Origin: Enterococcus sp. PF1-24
Lineage (GTDB): Bacteria; Bacillota; Bacilli; Lactobacillales; Enterococcaceae
Assembly (NCBI RefSeq): GCF_029893325.1
Contig: NZ_JARXWL010000001.1
Coordinates: 62,001-126,000, forward strand
DNA length: 64,000 nucleotides
Reading direction: 5' to 3'
Positions 51,987 through 61,006 of this stretch are shown here, piece by piece (positions within the stretch are counted from its first letter, which is position 1; each line of letters starts with the position of its first letter). The translations under genes and the position numbers were made by a program. The notes beneath the pieces were generated by a model. The model made no database searches. It saw only the letters and a list, made by a program, of their open reading frames with translations, and was not told the DNA's origin.

Positions 51987-52105
51987 ACTAATTTTTTTAG
52001 TGATTTTTACTTAAAAGTTTCGCAATTGTTTCTTTTTTCTAAATTAAAACTTAATAAATCAAGAATTTCCTATATGTAAAGTTAGGTTATTTTCCTATTA
52101 AAAAA

Positions 52106-52144
52106 GTTAATTGAGAATTACTTCGCAAGGAATTCTCAATTAAC
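52106..52144 (-). terminator. Strong second terminator after the PASTA/ABC operon
   Basis: Perfect 14-base arms (52106-52119 and 52131-52144) and an 11-base loop, with TTTTTT on the minus strand after the stem. With the smaller hairpin at 52269-52299 it makes a double terminator. The rest of the 51,990-52,260 interval shows no gene. Confidence 0.85.
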
Positions 52145-52268
52145 TAATTTTCTTATCACTAATAAAGTTATTTTAGCGCTTCGTAATAGTTCCGCCAATT
52201 ACCGTCAGCTAGATAAATATTATTGCTAGCAAATAGTAAGTCATTTTTTTCATTATAAAATATTTCAA

Positions 52269-52299
52269 AAACCACCATAAATTTTCTTCACAGTGGTTT
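52269..52299 (-). terminator. First terminator after the PASTA/ABC operon
   Basis: Stem AAACCAC/GTGGTTT with a 17-base loop, followed on the minus strand by TTGAAATATTTT; just beyond the stop codon of the PASTA-like gene. Confidence 0.7.
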
Positions 52300-52304
52300 C
52301 AAAG

Positions 52305-53801
52305 TTAATCTGTTTCTTCTTTTAACTGATCAAGTTCATCTGTTAAATCAATCGGTTGTTTCTGACTTTCAGCATTAGCAGGAGCAGCATCATATTGTGG
52401 TATTCCTTGTAAATTCCCCCGACTAATATCGACGTAAATCGTATACTGAATCGGAATGTATTGATTAACCACATTCGTACCAACTACCATTCCTTTGGTT
52501 TCTGCCGAATCTACATACCGGACTTGGTAAGTGATATTGGCACCTTTGGAAGTAAATTCATCATAAAAATATTTTGGCAAATCTCCTTCTATTTGTGTTC
52601 CACGAATATCTTTGAAATATGGTTTGCCTAATGAATAGGTTACTTTAATATTTAAATCATCTTTACTAGTTAAAGCTGTACCCGCAGGAATGCTTTGAGA
52701 GACTAATTGTCCATAGGCAATATCATTTGAATAAATACTCTTCACTTGAACTGTTAAACCAGCCCCTGCTGTCGCTGCATCTTCAAAAGAAAAATCACCA
52801 AAATTAGGCACAACAATTGCTTTCCCAGTAGAAATACTAACGGTCATTTCATCTTTTTTAGCAACTTTTTCTCCTTTAGTAATACTTTGAGAGATTACAT
52901 TATCAGGTGCAATAGTATCCGAGCTTTCTTCTTGATAAGTAATTTTTATCTCATTTTTCTTACTCCAAGTTTCAACTTCTGCTTTGGCTTTATTAACAAA
53001 ATCAAGCACTTCAATATTTTTTTCGTAAGTTTCAGGACCTTTTGAATAATAAATTTTAACCTTCTCTTTACGACGATAATTTTCACGAGTAGTGTCTTTG
53101 TTATTAAATTCAACTCTGATTCCTTGACCTTTTTCAACGGTATCATTATATTCTTCAATGATTGATAAGTTATCCGCTTTATTCATCGCTTTCCACTCAT
53201 CAGCCGAAGCTTTTGACATGGTTAAAAAATCTGGCAAAGGTAACGTGGCATCTGGATCCGGGCCTTTACTAGCAGTTATTTGAATCGTGCTGCCTTTTTT
53301 GATTTTTTTATCGGCTAGTTGTTTTTGACTAATTACTTTATTGGTTGCAATTGCTTCATCATACTCTTGAATAAGCTCCAACTTTAAATCATTGTCCGCC
53401 AACCAATTGCGGGCTTCCGAAACTTCTTTATCAACAAAATTCGTCAGCTTAACGTGGGTCATTTGATAATAGCCAAAACTACCTGCCACAACCACTAAAA
53501 CTGCCAATAAAGCAATTAACAAGCGATTTCGTCGCTGTTTCTTTTTAAAAGTAGGATCAATTTCTATATCTTCATCTTGTGAATCCCGTTTATTTTCTGT
53601 CGCAACAGATGCTTTAGGTTTAGCTGTTTTTCTTTTTGGCTTTGCTACAGTTGGTTCTTTAGGTGCAGTCGCTCTTTTTTTAGCTCTTGAAGGTAATGGT
53701 TCTGTCGGCTGTTTATCAGCTGGTTTCTCTTGAGAAAATTGTTTTTGCTTTTCAGTTTTCCCATAATTATCTTTATCGAAGTTAGATAGAAAATCACCCA
53801 T
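52305..53801 (-). CDS. Membrane-anchored PASTA-like repeat protein
   Basis: A 498-residue protein. A cytoplasmic N-terminus starts [13 protein letters not shown] and continues with a Lys/Pro/Ala-rich region. A single transmembrane segment follows (about 94-112), then five or so extracellular PASTA-like units, several with the pattern A..W......K...I..Y...V..N.VISQ....G..V..G..I.I..SKG. PASTA domains bind cell-wall precursors or muropeptides. The gene overlaps the ABC ATPase gene by eight bases, so it is part of the transporter operon, perhaps the sensor or substrate-binding part. Its paralogue is at 58786-60309. Confidence 0.8.
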   Translation of the reverse strand: MGDFLSNFDKDNYGKTEKQKQFSQEKPADKQPTEPLPSRAKKRATAPKEPTVAKPKRKTAKPKASVATENKRDSQDEDIEIDPTFKKKQRRNRLLIALLAVLVVVAGSFGYYQMTHVKLTNFVDKEVSEARNWLADNDLKLELIQEYDEAIATNKVISQKQLADKKIKKGSTIQITASKGPDPDATLPLPDFLTMSKASADEWKAMNKADNLSIIEEYNDTVEKGQGIRVEFNNKDTTRENYRRKEKVKIYYSKGPETYEKNIEVLDFVNKAKAEVETWSKKNEIKITYQEESSDTIAPDNVISQSITKGEKVAKKDEMTVSISTGKAIVVPNFGDFSFEDAATAGAGLTVQVKSIYSNDIAYGQLVSQSIPAGTALTSKDDLNIKVTYSLGKPYFKDIRGTQIEGDLPKYFYDEFTSKGANITYQVRYVDSAETKGMVVGTNVVNQYIPIQYTIYVDISRGNLQGIPQYDAAPANAESQKQPIDLTDELDQLKEETD

Positions 53802-54468
53802 GGCGTTTCAACACACCCTTTTTAAGATAGTAAGTGCGATCAGACTGTTTAGCAATTTCATTTGAATGCGTAACGACAATCACACATTTATTATGATTCT
53901 CTGCTAAATCTTTAAAAATCGCTACAATCTCTTCTTCCATACCTTCATCTAAATTCCCTGTTGGTTCATCGGCTAAAATAATATCGACATTTGTCGCTAA
54001 AGCTCGTGCAATTGCTACCCGCTGTTGTTCCCCACCTGATAAGCGATTCACTAAGCGATCGGCTTTGGTTTTATTGATGCCAATATAATCCAGCAAGTTA
54101 TAAGCGACTTCTTTAGGATTATCTGGCAATTTATTATCAGTAATCGACATCGCCACTAAGACATTTTCAACCGCTGATAGATAAGGTACTAAATTATAAC
54201 TTTGGAAAATAATACTTACATAATTTCGACGATATCTTTCATAGCCGAGACTCTTGATATCTTTCCCACGATAAAGGACCTTGCCACTTTTCGGTTCATC
54301 TAAAGCACTAATCAAAGAAAGGAACGTGGTTTTACCAGAACCAGATTGACCTAAAATAGTATAAAATTTTCCCCGCTGGAATTTTATAGATGTTTCTTTC
54401 AAGATATTTCGACGACGGTCACCATCTTGATAAAAGTAAGTCACATCTTGCGTTTCTAAAATAGCCAT
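53794..54468 (-). CDS. MacB-type ABC transporter ATP-binding protein
   Basis: A 224-residue ATPase from ATG at 54468 (AAGGAGG upstream). Walker [11 protein letters not shown]-loop FQSYN, signature [15 protein letters not shown] and Walker [13 protein letters not shown] are all canonical, as is the switch His in VVTHSNE. MacB/LolD-type ATPases couple to FtsX-like permeases and move lipids or peptides, or transmit force across the membrane. It is about 85 percent alike by eye to the product of 60302-60976. A 105-base tandem repeat separates it from its permease gene. Confidence 0.95.
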   Translation of the reverse strand: MAILETQDVTYFYQDGDRRRNILKETSIKFQRGKFYTILGQSGSGKTTFLSLISALDEPKSGKVLYRGKDIKSLGYERYRRNYVSIIFQSYNLVPYLSAVENVLVAMSITDNKLPDNPKEVAYNLLDYIGINKTKADRLVNRLSGGEQQRVAIARALATNVDIILADEPTGNLDEGMEEEIVAIFKDLAENHNKCVIVVTHSNEIAKQSDRTYYLKKGVLKRHG

Positions 54469-54478
54469 AATTATTCCT

Positions 54479-54707
54479 CCTTGCTCATAATAAGGTATTA
54501 ATTTTTCTGTTGAAAAATTAGTTCGATTTTCGCGCCGTATACCATTCAACTAGCTTGATACTTAAGTAAGTTGAACTGGCAATCCTTGCTCATATCAAGG
54601 TATCAATTTTTCTGTTGAAAAATTAGTTTGATTTTCGCACCGTATACCATTCAACTAGCTTGATACTTAAGTAAGTTGAACTGGCAATCCTTGCTCATAT
54701 TAAGGTA
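54479..54707. repeat. Tandem 105-base repeat between permease and ATPase genes
   Basis: Two nearly identical units (54479-54583 and 54584-54688) and the first 19 bases of a third (54689-54707). Each unit holds a hairpin AATTTTTC/GAAAAATT and TTCAACT...AGTTGAA. The last copy supplies the ATPase ribosome binding site (AGCAAGGAGG), so the repeat arose by duplicating that leader. Each unit also has a 15-codon frame (MSKDCQFNLLKYQAS), without a binding site. Confidence 0.9.
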
Positions 54708-54710
54708 GTC

Positions 54711-56204
54711 TTACATCATAATCTTCTTAGGATTTAAGCGTAAAATATATAACAGTGGTAAAATTGCAGAACCTAAAACTGTTAGTAAGCCGACAACTAA
54801 GAAGGAAATAATATAACTAACAGAGAAATTAACTTGATAAGCTGCTTGTACATCTTCAGCTGTTAAAGAAATATTATTCATCAATGCTGTTGGATCATGA
54901 TAAAAGCCATTCATGTTAGAAACATTCGTAGCTAAAGCATCACTTCTTAACAAGGATTCAGAAACCATTTTTCCTAAGAAATTACCGGTCACTAAAGATA
55001 AACACATGGCTACTAAACTAATTACTAATAATTCAATAATAACTTGTAATAAAACATTTTTACGTTTTTCTCCTAGAGAAAGATAGATTCCTAATTCGTG
55101 TTTACGATCTCGTAAGAATAAAATAACTACTAATGAGATAATTACTAAAGCAGCAATAACCGCAATAATTACCACATAACCAGCAATTTTAGACATTTTC
55201 TGCAAACTACCGCCAACTTCATCAAATTTATCTGTTGAAACAACAACTTTTTGATATTTAGGAACTAAATTGTTCGCTTCTTCTTTAAAAGCATCAGCAT
55301 CTTCTGGTGATTTCAAAAAGTAAGTTGGTATGGCATAAAAGTTATCTTCTTCTGTAAAATCAGAGCCATCATCCTTGATATACAATTCTGGTTTAATTTC
55401 TTTAATTTTTTCTAAATCTAAATTAGTCAACTCTTTAATCACAGAATTCGGCATATAAAAAGTATTGAGTTGCATCATATCAAAATAAGGATCGTTATTC
55501 ATGGAATTTTTTTCATCATCACTAGTTTTTGTTTCCAATTTTATTGGATCATATAAACCAACTACCGTTATCGCAAAATCATTTATTTTATTTTTCTCTA
55601 TTGAGCCATCTTCTTTATAATCATCCAGATTGGAATCAATAATAAATTCATCTCCCAATGCTAAACCATTTTCTTGAGCAAAACTATTAGAAACAACTGC
55701 TACATATTTTTTAGCAGAAATTTCTTCATCCGTAAACGTGCGACCATCGGTTAAAACAACCTTTTTCTCTTTAAAAGGGATTGGTTCTTTTAAATTAGTA
55801 CCATTTGCTAATACCATTTTTCCGATACCTTCATACATGTCAGCTTCCTCTTCAGGCATACCAACTGTTTTTAAATCAGTCACAGAAAAATAGCCCTGGA
55901 TAGCATAATCATATTCTTTAACATAAGGTAGCTTACCAACTTCATTAATTTGCTCTTCAGTTAGATTTTCATACATTACTACTTCATCTGAAGATTCTTC
56001 TTGCATTTCTGTTTGCCAATCATACTCAATCGTAGCTACTGCTCCTAAATCAGCCTTGACTTTCTTCTCAACATTGGCTGTTGACTGCTGAATTGCAATT
56101 GCACCAGCAATTACATTCCCTAAAATAAAAATAACTAAAAATAAAATAGTTGATTTCCCTTTACGTCTAACAACACTTGCCCATGCTCTTTGAATAAAAT
56201 TCAT
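54711..56204 (-). CDS. FtsX-like ABC permease (module 3)
   Basis: A 497-residue MacB/FtsX permease with one N-terminal transmembrane helix (about 19-40), a 280-residue extracellular domain (LTEEQINEVGKLPYVKEYDY, VLTDGRTFTDEEISAKKYVA) and three C-terminal helices (about 345-370, 390-415 and 465-485). It pairs with the ATPase encoded downstream. GGAGGG precedes the ATG. A plausible promoter, TTGTGG (56313-56318), 16 bases, TAGAAT (56291-56296), lies upstream. The paralogue is at 61007-62443. Confidence 0.92.
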   Translation of the reverse strand: MNFIQRAWASVVRRKGKSTILFLVIFILGNVIAGAIAIQQSTANVEKKVKADLGAVATIEYDWQTEMQEESSDEVVMYENLTEEQINEVGKLPYVKEYDYAIQGYFSVTDLKTVGMPEEEADMYEGIGKMVLANGTNLKEPIPFKEKKVVLTDGRTFTDEEISAKKYVAVVSNSFAQENGLALGDEFIIDSNLDDYKEDGSIEKNKINDFAITVVGLYDPIKLETKTSDDEKNSMNNDPYFDMMQLNTFYMPNSVIKELTNLDLEKIKEIKPELYIKDDGSDFTEEDNFYAIPTYFLKSPEDADAFKEEANNLVPKYQKVVVSTDKFDEVGGSLQKMSKIAGYVVIIAVIAALVIISLVVILFLRDRKHELGIYLSLGEKRKNVLLQVIIELLVISLVAMCLSLVTGNFLGKMVSESLLRSDALATNVSNMNGFYHDPTALMNNISLTAEDVQAAYQVNFSVSYIISFLVVGLLTVLGSAILPLLYILRLNPKKIMM

Positions 56205-56393
56205 AACTCCTTGCCCTCCTTCAGGTTACTTACTATTTATAGATTGACTCGCTTTTTAAATTTCCCCAGTATTCATTATCTCTAACTAAAATTCTACTTA
56301 TTAGTAAGTTTACCACAAACTCTTCAAAAATATTTAGCTTTCCAGCATAATAAAATAAAAAAATAGCAATTTTTCAGAAATAAGAAAATTTTC

Positions 56394-57080
56394 TTACAAT
56401 TTTTGAAAAACGTTGGTTTTTTCACCAATAAAAACTAACTTTCCGTGATTTAAGCCCCAATATTCGTCAGCATATTTAGCTAATTGTTGATGACTGGAAG
56501 TGATGATTATCGTCAATTGTCGTTGTTTCATTTCCTCGTGCAAATAATCAATAAAATCTGCCTGCAAATCCTCAGGTAGATCATCTAATAAATCATTGGC
56601 TACAATAATTTGTGGCTTTCTCACTAAAAGTCTAGCTAAAGCATATCTTTTTAAAACTAAAGATTCTTGTTTTTGAAAAGACTGATTGGCTTGTTCTTTT
56701 GTGATGCCAAATTTAGCTAAATATTCATAACAGCTAACTTTATCAAAATTTTTTTCAACAACTTGGCGATAGATTAATAAGTTTTTAACTAAGGACTGTT
56801 TGCTTAACCCTAAATAATCGGTTAAGTAAATCGCCACTTGATCCTTACGATAATTAGCAAGGGTTTCGGCTGTTAAATTTTCGCCTTGATAGCGTAAACT
56901 TCCTGTATTAAATAAATCCAAGCCACCTAATAAAGCAGTTAATAAACTTTTTTCTTGTGAATTATTCCCAAAAATAAAAGAAATTTTATCTGCTGGAAAA
57001 GTTGCCTTCAAATTATCTAATAACAAGCGTTCTTTTTTTTTAGAATAATAACTAGCATTTTCTAAAGAAAATAAATTCAT
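56394..57080 (-). CDS. Degenerate ABC ATPase homologue (module 2)
   Basis: A 228-residue protein with the outline of an ABC ATPase but without its active motifs. Walker A is GNNSQEKSLL, lacking the Gly before Lys; the Walker B region reads IIVANDLLDDLPEDL instead of [11 protein letters not shown], with the catalytic Glu missing; the signature region is KQESLVLKRYALARLLV rather than LSGGE. The switch region IITSSHQQL retains a His. ATP hydrolysis is unlikely. It is coupled to the permease upstream by a TAATG overlap. Confidence 0.85.
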   Translation of the reverse strand: MNLFSLENASYYSKKKERLLLDNLKATFPADKISFIFGNNSQEKSLLTALLGGLDLFNTGSLRYQGENLTAETLANYRKDQVAIYLTDYLGLSKQSLVKNLLIYRQVVEKNFDKVSCYEYLAKFGITKEQANQSFQKQESLVLKRYALARLLVRKPQIIVANDLLDDLPEDLQADFIDYLHEEMKQRQLTIIITSSHQQLAKYADEYWGLNHGKLVFIGEKTNVFQKL

Positions 57081-58336
57081 TAACGCTCACTTCCTTCCTG
57101 AATTAAGTCCGTTAATTGAAAATTTCGGGTATAAAACATTAATCGGAAATTTAAAACTAAACTATAAAGAATAGCTAAGGGAAAAATAAACCAATAAAAA
57201 GTCACCCTTATAGTAGGTAAAGTTATCTCTTTAACTAGATTTACCGCATAAACAGTTGAAGAAACAACTGCTTGTGAGACAGCCAAGCCGTTACTAAGTG
57301 ATTGTTGATTAAAGAATAGGACAGCTGCAATTTTTTCAGCAAAAAAGAAATTGATTACATAACTAACACCAATTGCAATAATCACTAATAGCAGCGATTC
57401 TGCTAGCTGATTTTCTACTAATTGCTTGCGACTAATTCCAATACTATAGTAATAACGCATTTGATAACTGCGCTCTTGCCATGATAATAAAGAACATAAG
57501 AAAAAAGTTAATAAACTGATTAATAGCGTTACTAGCCATAGGGTTAAAGTTAATTGCTGGTTTTTCTTTAAATTTTGTGTTTCTATCTTCCCTAGTTCTT
57601 CATGATTTTCTACTTGATATGAACGGGGTAATTTCTTTTGATAAAGTTCTTTAACAAATTTTTGGTAATCTCGCGAATGATAAAGCTGAAACTCAACATT
57701 CCAAGCTATTTCACCAGCCTGTTCTTTCGGGAAAAGATACTCGCCAGCCGCTAATGGTACACTAATAAACGCTGTATTATCAAGGAAATCACTGATAATT
57801 GCCGCCACTTTTACTATCTTCTTTTCCCCTCGCTGAGTAAGCAATGTAAACTGATCCCCCACAGAAAAATTATTGGCCTCAGCTATGTAATTATTGATTA
57901 AACATTCATCTGCAGCTAAATCAAGGTTGCCAGCAATTAATTGCGACTGAAAATTTGTGGTATACTCTTTCATTTCGCTAAAAGAAACCGCCACGCGATT
58001 TTCTGCTAAATTAGTGCTACCGTTACTTTCTGGAATTTCAATCCCTTCAGCTTCCATTAAAGTAAAGCCACTTAAAGTACTATCTTTTACATATTCAGAA
58101 TCAAGAAACTGTTGAATTAAAGGTAAAGTTAAGGCTTTGGCTTCTTGATTATCAAAGTCATAATTATATAAACTCACTTGTGATTGATAGCTTTCTTCAA
58201 TTGCTAATTGTTCTTTACGGAAACTGTGAAAAAGACTCCAGAAAAAAATTAAGCAAGTAAAGCTTATTAATAAAAAAATAAGGGCTAAAAAATGAAATTT
58301 TTTATTTTGCGAAAAAAATAAGTTAGTCCTTTTCAA
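57080..58336 (-). CDS. FtsX-like ABC permease (module 2)
   Basis: A 418-residue permease with an N-terminal helix (about 14-38), an extracellular domain of about 220 residues and three C-terminal helices (about 265-285, 310-340 and 380-405). The start is TTG at 58336, seven bases after AAGGAGG; this is the only site in reach. It is shorter than the other two permeases and clearly divergent (LEYY-rich, MRYYYSIGISRKQLVENQLA). It overlaps the degenerate ATPase gene, so the two form a unit. Confidence 0.88.
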   Translation of the reverse strand: MKRTNLFFSQNKKFHFLALIFLLISFTCLIFFWSLFHSFRKEQLAIEESYQSQVSLYNYDFDNQEAKALTLPLIQQFLDSEYVKDSTLSGFTLMEAEGIEIPESNGSTNLAENRVAVSFSEMKEYTTNFQSQLIAGNLDLAADECLINNYIAEANNFSVGDQFTLLTQRGEKKIVKVAAIISDFLDNTAFISVPLAAGEYLFPKEQAGEIAWNVEFQLYHSRDYQKFVKELYQKKLPRSYQVENHEELGKIETQNLKKNQQLTLTLWLVTLLISLLTFFLCSLLSWQERSYQMRYYYSIGISRKQLVENQLAESLLLVIIAIGVSYVINFFFAEKIAAVLFFNQQSLSNGLAVSQAVVSSTVYAVNLVKEITLPTIRVTFYWFIFPLAILYSLVLNFRLMFYTRNFQLTDLIQEGSER

Positions 58337-58387
58337 AATAAAGCCTCCTTTATAATTTATTTATGTGTTTTCTATTTTACTTTGGTA

Positions 58388-58540
58388 CAGAACGAAGGCG
58401 CTTCGTTTTTCTTATTGTCTAACTAATCGCCTTTGCACCACTCAACAAAGTGAAAATAAAATTCGCGGTATAAAACACCGCTATAATTTGATTTTGCACT
58501 TTGCTCGGGTGCAGAACGAAGGCGCTTCGTTTTTCTTATT
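58388..58540. repeat. Twin palindromic repeats flanking a long stem-loop
   Basis: Two identical 29-base copies (58388-58416 and 58512-58540), each with AACGAAG-GCG-CTTCGTT followed by T-rich sequence, a terminator-like hairpin for the plus strand. Between them, 58435-58512 folds into one long stem: GCACC/GGTGC outside, CAAAGTG/CACTTTG, an A-rich/T-rich arm with one mismatch, and GCGGT/ACCGC at the top. The whole unit looks like a small repetitive palindromic element, such as a mobile repeat. Confidence 0.75.
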
Positions 58541-58605
58541 CAACTATACCAAATGTTAGTAAGGCAAACTAGTGCATTTTGTTGATATTGTCGATATCAT
58601 AAAAA

Positions 58606-58743
58606 AGTAGAGATAAATTTGTTTATAATTATCTTGTATAGACCCAAAACTCACGCTTTATTTAATAATCTAAATTCTTAAATAGCGTATGCTTTTACGA
58701 TACTGGAATCTGCGGATAATTAATAACTTGATTTATCTCTACT
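58606..58743. repeat. MITE-like element with terminal inverted repeats
   Basis: Perfect 13-base ends AGTAGAGATAAAT (58606-58618) and ATTTATCTCTACT (58731-58743), whose similarity continues for about 15 more bases with small gaps, enclose 112 AT-rich bases that hold a further inverted repeat (CGCT...ATTTAA/TTAAATAGCG). No open frame. It may be a miniature transposable element or the terminator structure of the operon to the right. Confidence 0.55.
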
Positions 58744-58785
58744 CTATTTTGAATAAGTTAAGTCATTTTTATTAGACCAATTAAC

Positions 58786-60309
58786 TTAGTAAGAAAGATT
58801 GCCTAGACTTATATCAATGGTGATGGTTGCTTCTAAACCTAAATATTGATTTACAGGACTCATGCTTACGATACTGCCTTTTGCCGCAGCTGAATCAACG
58901 TAGCGAACAGTATAACGAATATTCGCTCCTTTGGCTTGATATTCATCATAAAAATATTTTTGTAAATCTCCCTCTACAAAAGTTTCCCGCAAATCTTTGA
59001 TATACGGTCGCCCTGCTGAATAAACAACTTTGATTGTATCTGTGTCCTTAACCGTCAATTCCGTGCCGACTGCTACATTTTGTGAAATTAATTGACCGTA
59101 AGAAACAGTTTCACTATAAATGCTTTTCACTTGTAAATTTAAGCCTGCACCTGCAGTCGCTGCTTCTTCAGGTGTGTATTCTGCAAAATCCGGTACGATT
59201 TTTGCTTTACCAATTGAAACTGCAAAAAGAATTTCATCTTGCTTGGCAACTTTTTCATCAACGGGAACATTTTGAGCAATAATATTATTTTCCATAATCT
59301 CGTTAGATGGTAGCTCTTGATAGCTAGCTTTAATTTCATTTTTCTTAACCCATGCTTCAACTTCTGTTTTAGTTTTATTGACAAAATCAGGCATTTCAAT
59401 ATTTTTTTCAAAAGTTTCTAAGCCTTTTGAAATATAAAGTTTAGCTTTTTCTTTTCTTTGATAAGTTTCTCGCGTAGTTTCTTTGTTATTAAACTCTAAA
59501 CGTAAAGGTTGCCCTTTTTCAACATTTTCATGATACTCTTCAATAATACTAAAATTATCTGCAAGCTGCTCTTTTTTCCAAGCTTCCGCTTCTGCTTTAG
59601 TCATGGCTAAAAAATCAGGCATCACAATGACTTCTTCGGGATCTGCACCTTTACTAGCAGTTAATTGAATACTGCTACCCTTTTTGACTTTTTTATCAGC
59701 TTTTTGCTTTTGGGAAATAACTTGATTAGCAGCCACTTCTTCACTAAACTCTTGAACTAAGTCTAGTTTTAATTTATGTTTGCTAAGCCAAGTACGTGCT
59801 TCTGATAACTCTTTTCCTTGAAAATCAGTCAGTTTTACATAAGTCATTTGATAATAACCAAAAACAACTATTAGTAAGCTTAACAAAATTCCTCCAACAA
59901 TGATTTGGCGCTTTTTTTGTTGGCGTTTTTTAAAAGTCGGATCAAACTCGCTCTCTTCTTCTTGAACTTGCTGATTGCGACTAGCTCTAGTTAATGGTTC
60001 AACAGCTTCATTAAGCACTACTGCTGAAAAACTTTCCTGTTTGCTTTGTTCTTCAGAAGCAGCCAGCGATTCAGTTATTTGATTTGCAGAAGACTTTTCA
60101 CTATTTGTGATTTGTTGGCGAATGGCTGTAGTAATATCAGCTGGCGGAATTTTATCTGCTTGCACAGCTTCAGAGTCTTTTAAAGGACGGTTGAAACGAT
60201 GTTGAAAATCAGTTGCTTCTTTAGCTTCTTTAGTCTCAGCATTAGCTTTTGCAGTTGCTTGTCGTTGTTGATATTTATCTTTATCAAAGCCAGATAGAAA
60301 ATCACTCAT
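58786..60309 (-). CDS. Membrane-anchored PASTA-like repeat protein, paralogue
   Basis: A 507-residue paralogue of the protein encoded at 52305-53801. The cytoplasmic N-terminus (MSDFLSGFDKDKY, then Ala/Glu/Gln-rich) has the same EFDPTFKKRQ motif before a single transmembrane segment (about 136-153). The extracellular part carries the same PASTA-like units (TYVKLTDFQGKELSEARTWL, VISQKQKADKKVKKGSSIQL). The gene overlaps its ATPase gene by eight bases. The shared MxDFLSxFDKD start suggests a conserved cytoplasmic contact. Confidence 0.8.
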   Translation of the reverse strand: MSDFLSGFDKDKYQQRQATAKANAETKEAKEATDFQHRFNRPLKDSEAVQADKIPPADITTAIRQQITNSEKSSANQITESLAASEEQSKQESFSAVVLNEAVEPLTRASRNQQVQEEESEFDPTFKKRQQKKRQIIVGGILLSLLIVVFGYYQMTYVKLTDFQGKELSEARTWLSKHKLKLDLVQEFSEEVAANQVISQKQKADKKVKKGSSIQLTASKGADPEEVIVMPDFLAMTKAEAEAWKKEQLADNFSIIEEYHENVEKGQPLRLEFNNKETTRETYQRKEKAKLYISKGLETFEKNIEMPDFVNKTKTEVEAWVKKNEIKASYQELPSNEIMENNIIAQNVPVDEKVAKQDEILFAVSIGKAKIVPDFAEYTPEEAATAGAGLNLQVKSIYSETVSYGQLISQNVAVGTELTVKDTDTIKVVYSAGRPYIKDLRETFVEGDLQKYFYDEYQAKGANIRYTVRYVDSAAAKGSIVSMSPVNQYLGLEATITIDISLGNLSY

Positions 60310-60976
60310 AATGTTTCAACTCACCTTGTTTAAGATAAAAAGTTTCATCAGAAAATTTAGCAATTTCGTTAGAGTGAGTCACGACTATTACGCATTTATT
60401 GTGGATTTCTGCTAAATCTTTAAAAATTTCGACAATCTCCATTTCCATTCCTTCATCTAAATTCCCCGTTGGTTCATCAGCTAAAATAATATCTACGTTA
60501 GTTGATAAAGCGCGGGCAATCGCAACCCGTTGTTGCTCTCCACCAGAAAGCTGAGTGACTAACCGGTCGGCTTTGGTTTTATTGATGCCAATATAATCCA
60601 ATAAATTATAAGCCACTTCTTGATGATTACTCGGCAACTGATTATCGGTAATTGACATCGCCACTAAGACATTTTCCACAGCCGTTAAATAAGGAACTAA
60701 GTTATAGCTTTGAAAAATTATACTAATATTATTCCGACGATATTTTTCGTAACCAATCTTTTTAATATCTTGACCTTTATATAAAATTTCACCAGATTTC
60801 GGTTCATCTAAAGCACTGATTAATGAAAGAAAAGTTGTTTTACCAGAGCCGGATTGCCCTAAAATCGTATAAAATTTTCCTTGTTCAAAATTGATAGATG
60901 TTTCATCTAAAATTTTCCGTCGGCGTTCTCCATCTTGATAAAAATAACTGACTCCCTTAGTTTGTAAAATTGTCAT
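60302..60976 (-). CDS. MacB-type ABC transporter ATP-binding protein, paralogue
   Basis: A 224-residue ATPase nearly identical in layout to that at 53794-54468: [33 protein letters not shown] and [15 protein letters not shown]. Intact for ATP hydrolysis. AAGGAG precedes the ATG. It sits between its permease (61007-62443) and the PASTA-like partner in one operon. Confidence 0.95.
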   Translation of the reverse strand: MTILQTKGVSYFYQDGERRRKILDETSINFEQGKFYTILGQSGSGKTTFLSLISALDEPKSGEILYKGQDIKKIGYEKYRRNNISIIFQSYNLVPYLTAVENVLVAMSITDNQLPSNHQEVAYNLLDYIGINKTKADRLVTQLSGGEQQRVAIARALSTNVDIILADEPTGNLDEGMEMEIVEIFKDLAEIHNKCVIVVTHSNEIAKFSDETFYLKQGELKHYE

Positions 60977-61006
60977 AATTTCTCTTCTCCTTTAGTTTTT
61001 ATTTCA

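Noticed and set aside
54479-54707. Repeated 15-codon frames (MSKDCQFNLLKYQAS) as a peptide family.
   Set aside because: No ribosome binding site and no independent support; better explained by duplication of a leader.
58365-58559. A 64-codon plus-strand frame over the palindromic repeats.
   Set aside because: It crosses both hairpin repeats and the long stem-loop and has no convincing binding site.
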